64,000 nucleotides of DNA from Streptomyces mexicanus (GTDB lineage Bacteria; Actinomycetota; Actinomycetes; Streptomycetales; Streptomycetaceae). Under the pieces are notes generated by a model. That model was given only the letters and a program-made list of their open reading frames with translations, did not search any database and had not been told where the DNA came from. Where the stretch lies: NCBI RefSeq assembly GCF_902506575.1, contig NZ_LR732544.1, positions 4,949,458 through 5,013,457 on the forward strand. The letters are read 5' to 3'. Position numbers and translations under genes: made by a program. Shown piece by piece: positions 42,602 to 51,705 of this stretch. Each line of letters starts with the position of its first letter. The stretch's first letter is position 1.

Positions 42602-44683
42602 TCACCGGGCGGGGGACTGGGCCTGGGCCTGGATCGCGGTGATCGCGACGGTGTTGACGATGTCCTGGACCAGGGCGCCGCGCGAGAGGTCGTTCACCGG
42701 CTTGCGCAGGCCCTGCAGCACCGGGCCCACCGCGATCGCGCCGGCCGAGCGCTGCACGGCCTTGTAGGTGTTGTTGCCGGTGTTCAGGTCCGGGAAGATC
42801 AGCACGGTGGCCTGCCCGGCGACCTGAGACCCGGGCAGCTTGGTCGCCGCCACCGACGGCTCCACGGCCGCGTCGTACTGGATCGGGCCCTCGATCATCA
42901 GGTCCGGCCGGCGCAGCCGCACCAGCTCGGTCGCCTCGCGCACCTTGTCCACGTCGGCGCCCGAGCCGGAGGTGCCGGTGGAGTACGACAGCATCGCGAT
43001 GCGCGGCTCGACGCCGAACTGCGCGGCGGTCGTCGCCGACTGGACGGCGATGTCGGCCAGCTGCTCGGCGTCCGGGTCGGGGTTGACCGCGCAGTCGCCG
43101 TAGACGAGCACCTTGTCGGCCAGGCACATGAAGAACACCGAGGAGACGATCGACGCCTCCGGCTTGGTCTTGATGATCTCGAAGGCCGGGCGGATGGTGG
43201 CGGCCGTGGAGTGCACCGAGCCCGACACCATGCCGTCGGCCAGGCCCTCCTGGACCATCAGCGTGCCGAAGTAGTTCACGTCGGACACCACGTCGTAGGC
43301 CAGCTCCACGGTGACGCCCTTGTGGGCGCGCAGCTGGGCGTACTTCTCCGCGAAGGCGTCCCGCAGCTCGGAGGTGGCCGGGTCGATCAGCAGGCTGTCG
43401 CCGAGGTCGATGCCGAGGTCGGCGGCCTTCTTGCGGATGGCGTCCTGGGGTCCGAGCAGCGTCAGGTCGCACACGCCGCGGCGCAGCAGCACCTCCGCCG
43501 CGTGCAGCACGCGCTCCTCGGTGCCCTCGGGCAGCACCACCCGCCGCTTGTCGGAGCGGGCCTGCTCCAGCAGCTTGTGCTCGAACATCATCGGCGTGAC
43601 CCGGTCGGTGCTGGGCGCGGAGACCCGCTTGCTCAGGTCGGCGGTGTCGACGTACCGCTCGAACAGGCCGAGCGCGGTCTCGGCCTTGCGCGGGGTGGCC
43701 GCGTTCAGCTTGCCCTCCAGGGAGAACAGGCGCTCGGCCGTGGGGAAGCTGTTGCCGGTGACCGAGATCACCGGGGTGCCCGGGGCGAGTCGCGCGGCCA
43801 GGGTCAGGATCTCCTCGCCGGGCTCCTCGTTCAGGGTGAGCAGCACGCCCGCGATCGGCGGGGTGCCGGCGCTGTGCGCGGCCAGCGAGCCGACGACCAG
43901 ATCGGCGCGGTCGCCGGGGGTGATGACCATGCAGCCCGGGGTCAGGGCCTTGAGCAGGTTGGGCAGCATCGCGCCGCCGAAGACGAAGTCCAGCACGTCG
44001 CGGGCCAGGCCCGCGTCGTCGCCCAGCAGCACCTTGCCGTCCAGGACCTGGGCGATCTGCGCGACCGTCGGCGCGGACAGGGCCGGCTCGTCGGGCACCA
44101 CCCAGCAGGGGACCGGCAGCCGGTCCGCCAGGTGCCCGGCTATCTCGTCGCGCATCTCGCGGGCCACCCGGTTGGTGACCATGGCCAGCACGTCGCAGCC
44201 CAGGCCGTCGTAGGCGCGGTAGGCGTTGCGGGTCTCGGCGAGCACGGACTGCGCGCTCTGCCGGCGTCCGCCCACCACCGGGATCACCGAGGCGCCGAAC
44301 TCGTTGGCGAGGCGGGCGTTCAGCGACAGCTCGTCGGGCAGCTGGGTGTCGGCGAAGTCGGTGCCCAGCACGAGCACCACGTCGTAGTCGCGGGCCACCC
44401 GGTGGAAGCGGTCGACGAGGACGGACACCAGCTCGTCGGTGCCCTGCTCGGCCTGGAGCGCGGACGCCTCCTCGTAGCCCATGCCGTAGACGGTCGCCGG
44501 GTCCTGGGCGAGCCGGTAGCGGGCGCGCAGCAGCTCGAAGAGACGGTCGGGGCCGTCGTGGACGAGCGGGCGGAAGACGCCCACCCGGTCGACCTGCCGG
44601 GTCAGCAGCTCCATGACTCCCAGCTCGACGACCTGACGGCCGTCGCCGCGGTCGATGCCGGTCACGTACACGCTGCGGGTCAC
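42602..44683 (-). CDS. pta: Phosphate acetyltransferase (long, three-domain form)
   Basis: This 693-residue enzyme forms acetyl phosphate from acetyl-CoA and phosphate. It has an N-terminal P-loop-like BioD/DRTGG region (SVYVTGIDRGDGRQVVELGV; TPGCMVITPGDRADLV). The C-terminal PTA_PTB catalytic domain starts near residue 370 (MMFEHKLLEQARSDKRRVVL; PEGTEERVLHA; GMVSGSVHSTAATIRPA; LIFPDLNTGNNTYKAVQR). The length equals that of enterobacterial Pta. In this version the usual glycines after the first strand (SxxxGxGKT) are replaced by GIDRGDG, so the P-loop is degenerate. The GTG at 44683 has GGAGAG upstream. Confidence 0.95.
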   Translation of the reverse strand: MTRSVYVTGIDRGDGRQVVELGVMELLTRQVDRVGVFRPLVHDGPDRLFELLRARYRLAQDPATVYGMGYEEASALQAEQGTDELVSVLVDRFHRVARDYDVVLVLGTDFADTQLPDELSLNARLANEFGASVIPVVGGRRQSAQSVLAETRNAYRAYDGLGCDVLAMVTNRVAREMRDEIAGHLADRLPVPCWVVPDEPALSAPTVAQIAQVLDGKVLLGDDAGLARDVLDFVFGGAMLPNLLKALTPGCMVITPGDRADLVVGSLAAHSAGTPPIAGVLLTLNEEPGEEILTLAARLAPGTPVISVTGNSFPTAERLFSLEGKLNAATPRKAETALGLFERYVDTADLSKRVSAPSTDRVTPMMFEHKLLEQARSDKRRVVLPEGTEERVLHAAEVLLRRGVCDLTLLGPQDAIRKKAADLGIDLGDSLLIDPATSELRDAFAEKYAQLRAHKGVTVELAYDVVSDVNYFGTLMVQEGLADGMVSGSVHSTAATIRPAFEIIKTKPEASIVSSVFFMCLADKVLVYGDCAVNPDPDAEQLADIAVQSATTAAQFGVEPRIAMLSYSTGTSGSGADVDKVREATELVRLRRPDLMIEGPIQYDAAVEPSVAATKLPGSQVAGQATVLIFPDLNTGNNTYKAVQRSAGAIAVGPVLQGLRKPVNDLSRGALVQDIVNTVAITAIQAQAQSPAR

Positions 44684-44765
44684 GCGGGCTCTCCGTTTCG
44701 TCAGGGATGTGCTGATCTGTCGCTCGCCCGGGCAAAAAAACGCCCGCCGGGATGAGCGGACCCTC

Positions 44766-44794
44766 TTGACAATACCTCCGCCGCTAGATAAGGC
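44766..44794 (+). promoter_or_regulatory. Possible pfkA promoter
   Basis: TTGACA at 44766-44771 is a consensus -35 hexamer. TAAGGC at 44789-44794 is 17 bp away, and TAGATA overlaps at 44785. It lies about 90 bp before the pfkA start, in the divergent gap with pta. The -10 is poor, so this is tentative. Confidence 0.35.
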
Positions 44795-44879
44795 GCCCGT
44801 CAAGGCATCGCCGGCTCCAGGACGTGAAACAATCGGACAGGATCACCGGTATCAACAGTGAGCAGGAGACGACAGCACG

Positions 44880-45905
44880 ATGCGTATCGGAGTTCTCACG
44901 GCAGGCGGCGACTGTCCGGGACTGAACGCGGTGATCCGGTCGGTCGTGCACCGAGCGGTCACGATGTACGACGACGAGGTCATCGGCTTCGAGGACGGCT
45001 ACGCGGGCCTGCTCGACGGCCGCTACCGCGAGCTGGACCTCAACGCGGTCAGCGGCATCCTCGCGCGCGGCGGCACCATTCTCGGCTCCTCCCGGCTGGA
45101 GCGCGACCGGCTCAGGGAGGCCTGCGAGAACGCCTCCGACATGATCCACCGGTTCGGCATCGATGCGCTCATCCCGATCGGCGGCGAGGGCACGCTGACC
45201 GCCGCGCGCATGCTCTCCGACGCGGGCCTGCCCGTGGTGGGCGTGCCGAAGACGATCGACAACGACATCTCCTCCACCGACCGCACCTTCGGCTTCGACA
45301 CCGCCGTCGGCGTGGCCACGGAGGCCATGGACCGCCTGAAGACCACCGCCGAGTCGCACCAGCGTGTGATGGTGGTCGAGGTCATGGGCCGGCACGCGGG
45401 CTGGATCGCCCTGGAGTCCGGCATGGCTGCCGGCGCCCACGGCATCTGCCTGCCCGAGCGCCCCTTCGACCCGGCCGACCTGGTCAAGATGGTCGAGGAG
45501 CGGTTCGCGCGCGGCAAGAAGTTCGCGGTGATCTGCGTCGCCGAGGGCGCCCACCCCGCCGAGGGCACCATGGACTACGGCAAGGGCGAGATCGACCAGT
45601 ACGGCCACGAGCGCTTCCAGGGCATCGGCACGGCGCTGGCGTACGAGCTGGAGAAGCGGCTCGGCAAGGAGGCCAAGCCGGTCATCCTGGGCCACGTCCA
45701 GCGCGGCGGCGTGCCCACGGCCTACGACCGCGTCCTGGCCACCCGCTTCGGCTGGCACGCGGTGGAGGCGGCGCACCGCGGCGAGTTCGGCCACATGACC
45801 GCGCTGCGCGGCACCGACATCGTGATGGTGCCGCTGGCGGAGGCGGTCACCGAGCTGAAGAGGGTGCCCAAGGACCGGATGGAGGAGGCGGAGTCGGTCT
45901 TCTAG
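44880..45905 (+). CDS. pfkA: 6-phosphofructokinase, ATP-type
   Basis: This 341-residue enzyme phosphorylates fructose 6-phosphate. GVLTAGGDCPGLNAVIRS opens the protein. PIGGEGTL near residue 102 has the glycine associated with ATP rather than pyrophosphate. PKTIDNDI, EVMGRHAGWIAL and GHVQRGGVPTAYDRVLA follow. It belongs to the actinobacterial group III clade. It is divergent from pta-ackA-pyk, which puts two committed glycolytic steps and acetate metabolism side by side. The last codons and stop are part of a 15-bp triplicate (45891-45935). Confidence 0.96.
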   Translation: MRIGVLTAGGDCPGLNAVIRSVVHRAVTMYDDEVIGFEDGYAGLLDGRYRELDLNAVSGILARGGTILGSSRLERDRLREACENASDMIHRFGIDALIPIGGEGTLTAARMLSDAGLPVVGVPKTIDNDISSTDRTFGFDTAVGVATEAMDRLKTTAESHQRVMVVEVMGRHAGWIALESGMAAGAHGICLPERPFDPADLVKMVEERFARGKKFAVICVAEGAHPAEGTMDYGKGEIDQYGHERFQGIGTALAYELEKRLGKEAKPVILGHVQRGGVPTAYDRVLATRFGWHAVEAAHRGEFGHMTALRGTDIVMVPLAEAVTELKRVPKDRMEEAESVF

Positions 45906-45935
45906 GAGTCGGTCTTCCAGGGGTCGGTCTTCCAG
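45891..45935. repeat. 15-bp tandem triplicate over the pfkA stop codon
   Basis: GAGTCGGTCTTCTAG (45891-45905) encodes the end of PfkA. GAGTCGGTCTTCCAG (45906-45920) and GGGTCGGTCTTCCAG (45921-45935) follow in the same phase. The first unit has TAG where the others have CAG, so one substitution would extend PfkA by at least 10 residues. Confidence 0.85.
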
Positions 45936-45968
45936 CCCGGGAGCGACGGGCCGCCGGGGCGGTTGTGC

Positions 45969-46709
45969 CTACGGCCCGACCTTCTGCCAGAAGTGCTCCA
46001 CGATCCGCTCCAGGAACGCCCGGCCGGCGTCGCCCGCCGCGCCGGCGGCCTTGGTGCCGCTCCAGCTGAGCGAGGCCACCATCCGCCCCTGGTAGTCCTG
46101 GTGCAGCGCGCGCAGCGTCCGCTCCAGCACCGGCCGCGGAAGCGGCACCACCTCGGCCACCGGGCGCACGTACGCCTGCCAGCGGGTGCCGACCGCGCTG
46201 CGCAGCAGTCCGGCGAGCCGTTCCTCGCGCCCGGTGACGGCGACGAAGTCCGGCACGGACAGCTCCAGCACCTCGGCGAGCGCGGCGGACTGGCGTTCGG
46301 TGCCGCGCCAGTCGTCTCCGTCCTCCATGCGCCGGTAGCGGGCCAGGTCGAGCCCGACGGCCCGGGCCACGGCCTCCGCGGCCAGGCCGCGGGCGATGCG
46401 GTGCTCGCGCAGGGTGCGCGGCCGGCCGATCAGGTCGCCGGGCGCGCACCACAGCGCACCGGCGAGCGCGGTCAGCTCCGGGGTGGACGGGGCGGCGGTC
46501 CCGCGTTCCCAGGCGGTGACGAGATCGGGGGTGACGTGGGGCAGCCCGTAGGAGATCCGCAGGGTGTGGGCGACGTGCTCGGGGCCCATGCCCAGGCCCG
46601 CCCGGATCCGGCGCGCGGCGAGCGCGTTGAACGGCAGGGCGGGCGACGGTCCGGACGGGCGGGGCCGGTCCGGGGGGAGCGGAGGAACTGAGGGTCGGTG
46701 CACGGGCAC
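45969..46709 (-). CDS. Helix-turn-helix (XRE-like) protein with two HTH segments
   Basis: This 246-residue protein has two Cro/cI-like segments. The first (NALAARRIRAGLGMGPEHVA; TPDLVTAWERGTAAPSTPEL) lies at about residues 28-80. The second (LREHRIARGLAAEAVARAVG; DLARYRRMEDGDDW) lies at about 98-135. A C-terminal region of about 90 residues without a known domain ends VEHFWQKVGP. The GTG at 46709 or 46703 is the start. It is convergent with pfkA. DNA or partner targets are not evident. Confidence 0.82.
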   Translation of the reverse strand: MPVHRPSVPPLPPDRPRPSGPSPALPFNALAARRIRAGLGMGPEHVAHTLRISYGLPHVTPDLVTAWERGTAAPSTPELTALAGALWCAPGDLIGRPRTLREHRIARGLAAEAVARAVGLDLARYRRMEDGDDWRGTERQSAALAEVLELSVPDFVAVTGREERLAGLLRSAVGTRWQAYVRPVAEVVPLPRPVLERTLRALHQDYQGRMVASLSWSGTKAAGAAGDAGRAFLERIVEHFWQKVGP

Positions 46710-46871
46710 AAGCTAGGGGCCCGCGAGGCCGGTGACCACGGTCCGTTCCACCAGGATCACCGGTTGTGGGAACGTACGGTTCCGTAGCCCCCGCACCGGG
46801 CCCAGGTGACGCCCCGCGTCCCGCCGGTGTCCCGCGCCCGGGCGACGCCCCACGCCCGGCTTCGGCGCCTC

Positions 46872-47585
46872 CTACCTGCTCCGGCCGCTCGCGTCCGGCA
46901 CCCACCGGTACACCAGCTCCGGGCGGCCCACCTGCCCGTACAGCGGGCGGCGGGCCGCGCGTCCGGCCTGGACCAGGTGCTCCAGGTAGCGGCGGGCGGT
47001 GATCCGGGAGATGCCCACCGCCTCGGCGAGCCCGGCCGCGGTCAGGCCGTCCTCCGCCGTGCGCAGCGCGCCCGTCACCCGCTCCAGGGTGGGCGCGCCC
47101 AGGCCCTTGGGCAGGGCGGGCGGGGCCGGGGCGCGCAGCACCGCCAGCGCCCGGTCCACCTCCTCCTGGCCGCTGGCCTCGCCGACCGCCGCGTGGAACT
47201 CGGCGTAGCGGACCAGGCGGTCCCGCAGTGTGGCGAAGGTGAACGGTTTCAGCACGTACTGCACCACCCCCAGCGAGACCCCTTCGCGCACCACCGCCAG
47301 GTCCCGGGCCGAGGTCACCGCGATCACGTCCGCGTGATGGCCGGCCGCCCGCAGGGTGCGGGCCAGCTGCAGGCCGTGCACGTCCGGCAGGTGCAGGTCG
47401 AGCAGGAGCAGGTCCACCGGGGTGCGTTCCAGTGCCCGCCGGGCCTCGGCGCCGGTACGGGCCTTGCCGACCGCGACGAAGCCCGGCACCCGCCCCACGT
47501 ACATCACGTGCGCGTCCGCGGCGACCGGGTCGTCCTCGACGACCAGCACGCGGATGGGCTCCGGGTCCGCCGTTGTCCGGCTCAT
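46872..47585 (-). CDS. Response regulator, CitB/DpiA type
   Basis: This 237-residue protein has a receiver domain (VLVVEDDPVAADAHVMYVGR at residues about 13-32, phospho-Asp in LLLLDLHLPDVHG, Lys in VLKPFTF) and a C-terminal helix-turn-helix (LTAAGLAEAVGISRITARRY). This is the layout of CitB, DctR and DpiA, which control di- and tricarboxylate transport. The ATG at 47585 overlaps the restored kinase stop (ATGA). It is divergent from dctA, its likely target. In the given sequence the upstream kinase frame runs into it through a frameshift. Confidence 0.92.
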   Translation of the reverse strand: MSRTTADPEPIRVLVVEDDPVAADAHVMYVGRVPGFVAVGKARTGAEARRALERTPVDLLLLDLHLPDVHGLQLARTLRAAGHHADVIAVTSARDLAVVREGVSLGVVQYVLKPFTFATLRDRLVRYAEFHAAVGEASGQEEVDRALAVLRAPAPPALPKGLGAPTLERVTGALRTAEDGLTAAGLAEAVGISRITARRYLEHLVQAGRAARRPLYGQVGRPELVYRWVPDASGRSR

Positions 47586-49253
47586 GCCGCGCCTCCGGCC
47601 GTCCCGGTGCCGGCCCGCTCGGCCGCGCGCCGCTCGTCCCCGCCGCCGAGCGGCAGCCGCGCCTCGAAGACCGCGCCGCCGCCCTCCGCCTCCCGCACGG
47701 TGAGCGTTCCGGCGTGCCGGTGCACCGCCTGCCGCACCAGGGCCCAGGCCCAGCCCCCGGCCGCCCGGTCCCGTCGGCTTGGTCGTGAAGCCGCGCTCGA
47801 AGACGAGGTCCGCGTGGGCGGGGTCCACGCCCGGACCGGTGTCCGCCACCCGCAGCACCAGCTCGTCCCCGGCCGTGCGCACTGTCACCGTCACCCGCGC
47901 CGGTACGCCGCCCTGGGCCGCGTCGACCGCGTTGTCCACGAGGTTGCCGAGGATGGTCACCAGGTCCCGGGAGGGCAGGCTCGGCGGCAGCAGTCCGTCG
48001 TCCAGGCCGCTGTCCTGCCCGACCACCAGTTCGACGCCCCGCTCGTTGGCCTGCGCCGTCTTGCCGAGCAGCAGCGCGGCCAGCACCGGCTCGCTCACCG
48101 CAGCGACCACCTGGTCGGTGAGCGCCTGGGCCAGTTCCAGTTCGGCGGTGGCGAACTCCACGGCCTCCTCCGCGCGGCCCAGTTCGATCAGCGACACCAC
48201 CGTGTGCAGCCGGTTCGCCGCCTCGTGCGCCTGGGAGCGCAGCGCCTGGGTGAAGCCGCGCTCGGAGTCCAGTTCGCCCATCAGCGACTGCAGCTCGGTG
48301 ACGTCCCGCAGGGTCACCACCGTGCCGCGGCGCTGCCCGCCCGACACCGGGGAGGTGTTGACCACCAGCACCCGGGAGGCGGTCAGGTGGACCTCGTCCA
48401 CCCGGGGCTCCGAGGCCAGCAGCGCCCCGGTCAGCGGCGCCGGCAGCCCCAGGTCGGCCACCGAGCGGCCCACCACGTCCGCCTCGCCGGCCGGGCCGCC
48501 CACGCCCAGCAGCTCCCGGCCGCCGTCGTTGATCAGCGCCACCCGGTGCTGCGCGTCCAGCATCAGCAGCCCCTCGCGCACCGCGTGCAGCGTGGCCTGG
48601 TGGTAGTCGTACATGCGGCTGAGCTCGTCGGCGCCCATGCCGTGGGTGTGCCGCCGCAGCCGGGCGTTGATGACGTACGTGCCCAGCGCGCCGAGCACCA
48701 GGATGCCGCCCGCGACCGCGAACAGCGCCGTGACCTGCTCCTGGATCCGCGCGCTGATCGCCTCCACCTTGATGCCCGCGCTGACCAGGCCGATCACGCG
48801 GCCGTCGGTGTCCTCGACGGGGGTGACCGCGCGGACGGAGGGGCCGAGGGTGCCGGTGTAGGTCTCGGTGAAGGAGCGGCCCTTTTGCGCGGGGGCGATG
48901 GTGCCGAGGAACCGCTTGCCGATCTGGTCCGGTTCCGGGTGGGTCCAGCGGATGCCCTCGGGGTTCATGATCGTGACGAAGTCGACCTGGGTGTCGCGCT
49001 GCACCTTCAGCGCGTAGGGCTGGAGCCGGGCCGTGGGGTCGGCGGTGCGGATCGCGGTCCGCACCGAGGGGGAGTCGGCGATCGAGCGGGCCACCGCGGT
49101 GGCCTGGCGGCGGGCCGCCGCCTCCGCCTGCCCGCGGTCGCTGACGAACGTGAACAGTGCATATCCGGCCACCACGAGAGCCAGCAGCACGGCCTGCATC
49201 GCGAAGAGCTGGCCCGCCAGGCTGCGAGGTCTCGGGAGGTCGGGTATGCGCAT
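47582..49253 (-). pseudogene. Sensor histidine kinase, CitA/DcuS type, with a frameshift
   Basis: From ATG 49253 the kinase has a membrane segment (about 15-37) and an extracytoplasmic sensor (FVTIMNPEGIRWTHPEPDQI, a DcuS/CitA-like Cache). A second membrane segment (about 170-190) and a PAS domain follow. The phospho-acceptor His lies in RSQAHEAANRLHTVVSLIEL, then LVDNAVDAAQGG and DTGPGVDP. After GRGLGL the frame breaks: one extra C in the CCC at 47743-47745 shifts it. Removing it restores LVRQAVHRHAGTLTVREAEG and a stop overlapping the regulator start. It is a pseudogene only if the extra base is real. Confidence 0.85.
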
Positions 49254-49404
49254 GCCGTCAGTCTGCCTCCCCGCCGTGGCGTGAACTAAATGAACGCAAG
49301 GGTGACCGCCCTCACACGGCACGAGATAGTCACGGCATCCCCGATATCCCCCGGACGTGAGCCGCACGCCGGTGATGCCGACGACGTCGTCAAGGAGGGC
49401 CGCC

Positions 49405-50808
49405 GTGACCAGCGCAGCCGATACGGCACCTGCCGCGCCCGCAGCAGGGCCCGGCCCCGCCGCCAAGCGGGACCGCACCCACTACCTGTACATAGCGGTG
49501 ATCGCCGCGGTGGTCCTCGGCGTGATCGTGGGATTCGCCGCGCCGGACTTCGCCAAGGAGCTGAAGCCGCTCGGCACCGGCTTCGTGAACCTGATCAAGA
49601 TGATGATCTCGCCGATCATCTTCTGCACGATCGTGCTCGGCGTCGGGTCGGTGCGCAAGGCCGCGAAGGTCGGCAAGGTGGGCGGGCTCGCCCTCGGCTA
49701 CTTCATCGTGATGTCGTTCGTGGCGCTGGCCATCGGCCTGGTGATCGGCAACCTCGTCCATCCCGGCAGCGGCATGCACCTGACCGAGGCGGTCCGGGGC
49801 GTCGGCCACGCCCAGGCGGACGCCGCCAAGGAGGGCCCGGTCGACTTCGTGCTGGGCATCATCCCGACCACGCTCGTCTCGGCGTTCACCGAGGGCCAGG
49901 TGCTGCAGACGCTGCTGGTCGCGCTGCTCGTCGGGTTCGCGCTGCAGGCCATGGGCCGCAAGGGCGAGCCGGTCCTGCGCGGGATCGAGCACATCCAGCG
50001 GCTGGTCTTCCGCGTGCTCGCCATGATCATGTGGGCGGCCCCGATCGGCGCGTTCGGCGCGATGGCCGCCGTCGTCGGCGAGACCGGCGTGGACGCCCTC
50101 AAGGCCCTGGCCACCATCATGATCGGCTTCTACGTCACCTGTGTGCTGTTCGTGATCGTGGTGCTCGGCGCGATGACCCGCCTGGTGGCCGGCGTCAACA
50201 TCTTCCAGCTGCTGAAGTACCTGGGCCGCGAGTTCCTGCTGATCCTGTCCACCTCGTCGTCGGAGTCGGCGCTGCCCCGGCTGATCGCCAAGATGGAGCA
50301 CCTGGGCGTCAGCCGCCCGGTCGTCGGCATCACCGTGCCGACCGGCTACTCCTTCAACCTCGACGGCACCATGATCTACCTGACCATGGCCTCGCTGTTC
50401 ATCGCCGACGCCATGGACCAGCCGCTGTCCATCGGCCAGCAGATCACCCTGCTGCTGTTCATGATGATCGCCTCCAAGGGCGCGGCCGGTGTCACCGGCG
50501 CCGGGCTCGCCACGCTCGCCGGCGCCCTGCAGTCCCACAAGCCCGCCCTCGTGGACGGCGTCGGCCTGATCGTCGGCATCGACCGCTTCATGAGCGAGGC
50601 CCGCGCCCTGACCAACTTCGCGGGCAACGCCGTCGCCACCCTGCTGATCGGCACCTGGACCCACGAGGTGGACAAGGACCGGGTGCGCCGGGTGCTCGCC
50701 GGTGAGCTGCCGTTCGACGAGCGGACGCTGCTGGACGACTCCGAGGGCGCGTCGGCGGAGCGGCCCGAACAGCGCGAGGACGGCCAGAAGGAACTGGCCA
50801 CGGCCTGA
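49405..50808 (+). CDS. dctA: C4-dicarboxylate:cation symporter DctA
   Basis: This 467-residue inner-membrane transporter (DAACS family) should import succinate, fumarate and malate. Motifs are LIKMMISPIIFCTIVLG, the serine-rich re-entrant loop STSSSESALPRLIAKME, SFNLDGTMIYLTMASLFIAD, and NFAGNAVATLLIGTW. The GTG at 49405 is preferred because AAGGAGG lies 6 nt upstream; an ATG at 49357 would add 16 residues. It is divergent from the CitA/CitB-like pair that probably regulates it. A 15-bp-stem terminator follows. Confidence 0.94.
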   Translation: MTSAADTAPAAPAAGPGPAAKRDRTHYLYIAVIAAVVLGVIVGFAAPDFAKELKPLGTGFVNLIKMMISPIIFCTIVLGVGSVRKAAKVGKVGGLALGYFIVMSFVALAIGLVIGNLVHPGSGMHLTEAVRGVGHAQADAAKEGPVDFVLGIIPTTLVSAFTEGQVLQTLLVALLVGFALQAMGRKGEPVLRGIEHIQRLVFRVLAMIMWAAPIGAFGAMAAVVGETGVDALKALATIMIGFYVTCVLFVIVVLGAMTRLVAGVNIFQLLKYLGREFLLILSTSSSESALPRLIAKMEHLGVSRPVVGITVPTGYSFNLDGTMIYLTMASLFIADAMDQPLSIGQQITLLLFMMIASKGAAGVTGAGLATLAGALQSHKPALVDGVGLIVGIDRFMSEARALTNFAGNAVATLLIGTWTHEVDKDRVRRVLAGELPFDERTLLDDSEGASAERPEQREDGQKELATA

Positions 50809-50834
50809 GGCGGCCGTCCGCGCCGCCCCCGACT

Positions 50835-50875
50835 CCGGACGCCCGGCCCCGCCTGAACCCGGGCCGGGCGTCCGG
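50835..50875 (+). terminator. dctA terminator
   Basis: A perfect 15-bp stem (50835-50849 with 50861-50875) encloses an 11-nt loop, 27 bp after the dctA stop and between convergent genes. Confidence 0.75.
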
Positions 50876-50902
50876 CCGTCCGCACCCCCGCCCCACGCGG
50901 CC

Positions 50903-50939
50903 GAGCGGCCGGGTCCACCTCAGGTGGGCCCGGCCGCTC
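50903..50939 (-). terminator. Hairpin overlapping the TetR gene stop
   Basis: An 18-bp stem with one G-T pair (50903-50920 with 50922-50939) spans the last codons and stop of the minus-strand TetR gene. The loop is a single base, so a few closing pairs must open. It probably terminates that transcript. Confidence 0.55.
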
Positions 50940-51576
50940 GCGTGTTCTCCCCGTCCGCGCGGTCGGCGATCCTGCTGACCAGGGCCCCGGCCGGTGACGC
51001 CGGCACCCCCGCGGTGGTCAGGACGGTCGTCGCCGCCGCGCGGCCCGCCTCGCCGGCCGGCACCAGGCCGTCGTTCACGGCCTCCATCAGCGCGAACAGC
51101 ACCTGCTCGTGCACGTAGGCGAGGGCGGGCGCGGGCAGCGCGGAGCGGAACACGCCCTGGTCGAGCCCGCGCTGGAGGAGTTCCACGGTCTCGCCGCGCA
51201 CGGGGGCCAGCCGCTCGCGGATGCCCTGCATGGTGACCGTGCGCTGGGCGAGCGCCACCAGCAGCCGGTAGCGGTCGGCGATGGGCCAGATCGCCAGCAC
51301 CGAGCGCGCCACCGCCTCCGCCGGGTCCTCCACTCCGGCCCGTCCCGCCGCGTGCGCGTCCGCGAGCGCCCGCACCGCGTCGTCGACGAGCGTGCCGATC
51401 AGGGCCTCGCGGCTGGGGAAGTGGCCGTACACCGTGCGCCGTACGACACCCGCGGCGCGCGCGATCTGGTCCATGGACGCGTCGGGGTCCCGCAGCAGCT
51501 CGGCGAGGGCCACGTCCAGGATGCGGCGCCGGTTCGCGTCGGCGCGGCTGGTGTTACCCGTGGTCATGGCTGACAT
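50920..51576 (-). CDS. TetR family regulator of the adjacent efflux pump
   Basis: This 218-residue protein has a TetR DNA-binding domain (ANRRRILDVALAELLRDPDA; MDQIARAAGVVRRTVYGHFP, about residues 14-56) and a helical C-terminal ligand domain. It is divergent from an MFS drug exporter with a 129-bp gap full of TGCACA/TGTGCA dyads, so it almost certainly represses the exporter and itself. ATG at 51576 with GGGAGG nearby, or ATG at 51567. Confidence 0.92.
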   Translation of the reverse strand: MSAMTTGNTSRADANRRRILDVALAELLRDPDASMDQIARAAGVVRRTVYGHFPSREALIGTLVDDAVRALADAHAAGRAGVEDPAEAVARSVLAIWPIADRYRLLVALAQRTVTMQGIRERLAPVRGETVELLQRGLDQGVFRSALPAPALAYVHEQVLFALMEAVNDGLVPAGEAGRAAATTVLTTAGVPASPAGALVSRIADRADGENTRAAGPT

Positions 51577-51594
51577 TCTGCCCTCCCGCGGATT

Positions 51595-51657
51595 TGCACA
51601 GTGGTGTGCAGAGGCGTACCTTGCACAAGGATGTGTAGTTGCACGTCATTGTGCAAC
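51595..51657. promoter_or_regulatory. Operator cluster TGCACA/TGTGCA between tetR and the MFS gene
   Basis: TGCACA-GTGG-TGTGCA (51595-51610), CTTGCACAAG (51620-51629) and GTTGCAC-N6-GTGCAAC (51638-51657) share the core TTGCAC. A further TGTGCA lies at 51662. They fill the divergent promoter region, so cooperative repression of both genes is likely. Confidence 0.75.
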
Positions 51658-51705
51658 TCGCTGTGCAGTACCCCCGTCGCGCATCCGAGGAAGGCGACCT
51701 GAGCC

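Noticed and set aside
41355-44735. A 1126-residue minus-strand open frame covering ackA and pta
   Set aside because: Only its ackA half is in the coding frame; the rest is an Arg/Gly-rich shadow of pta, which is encoded in another frame.
46872-49478. A natural 868-residue hybrid histidine kinase-response regulator
   Set aside because: The join lies exactly where one base breaks a conserved ATPase domain, and the normal overlap of two genes is restored by removing it.
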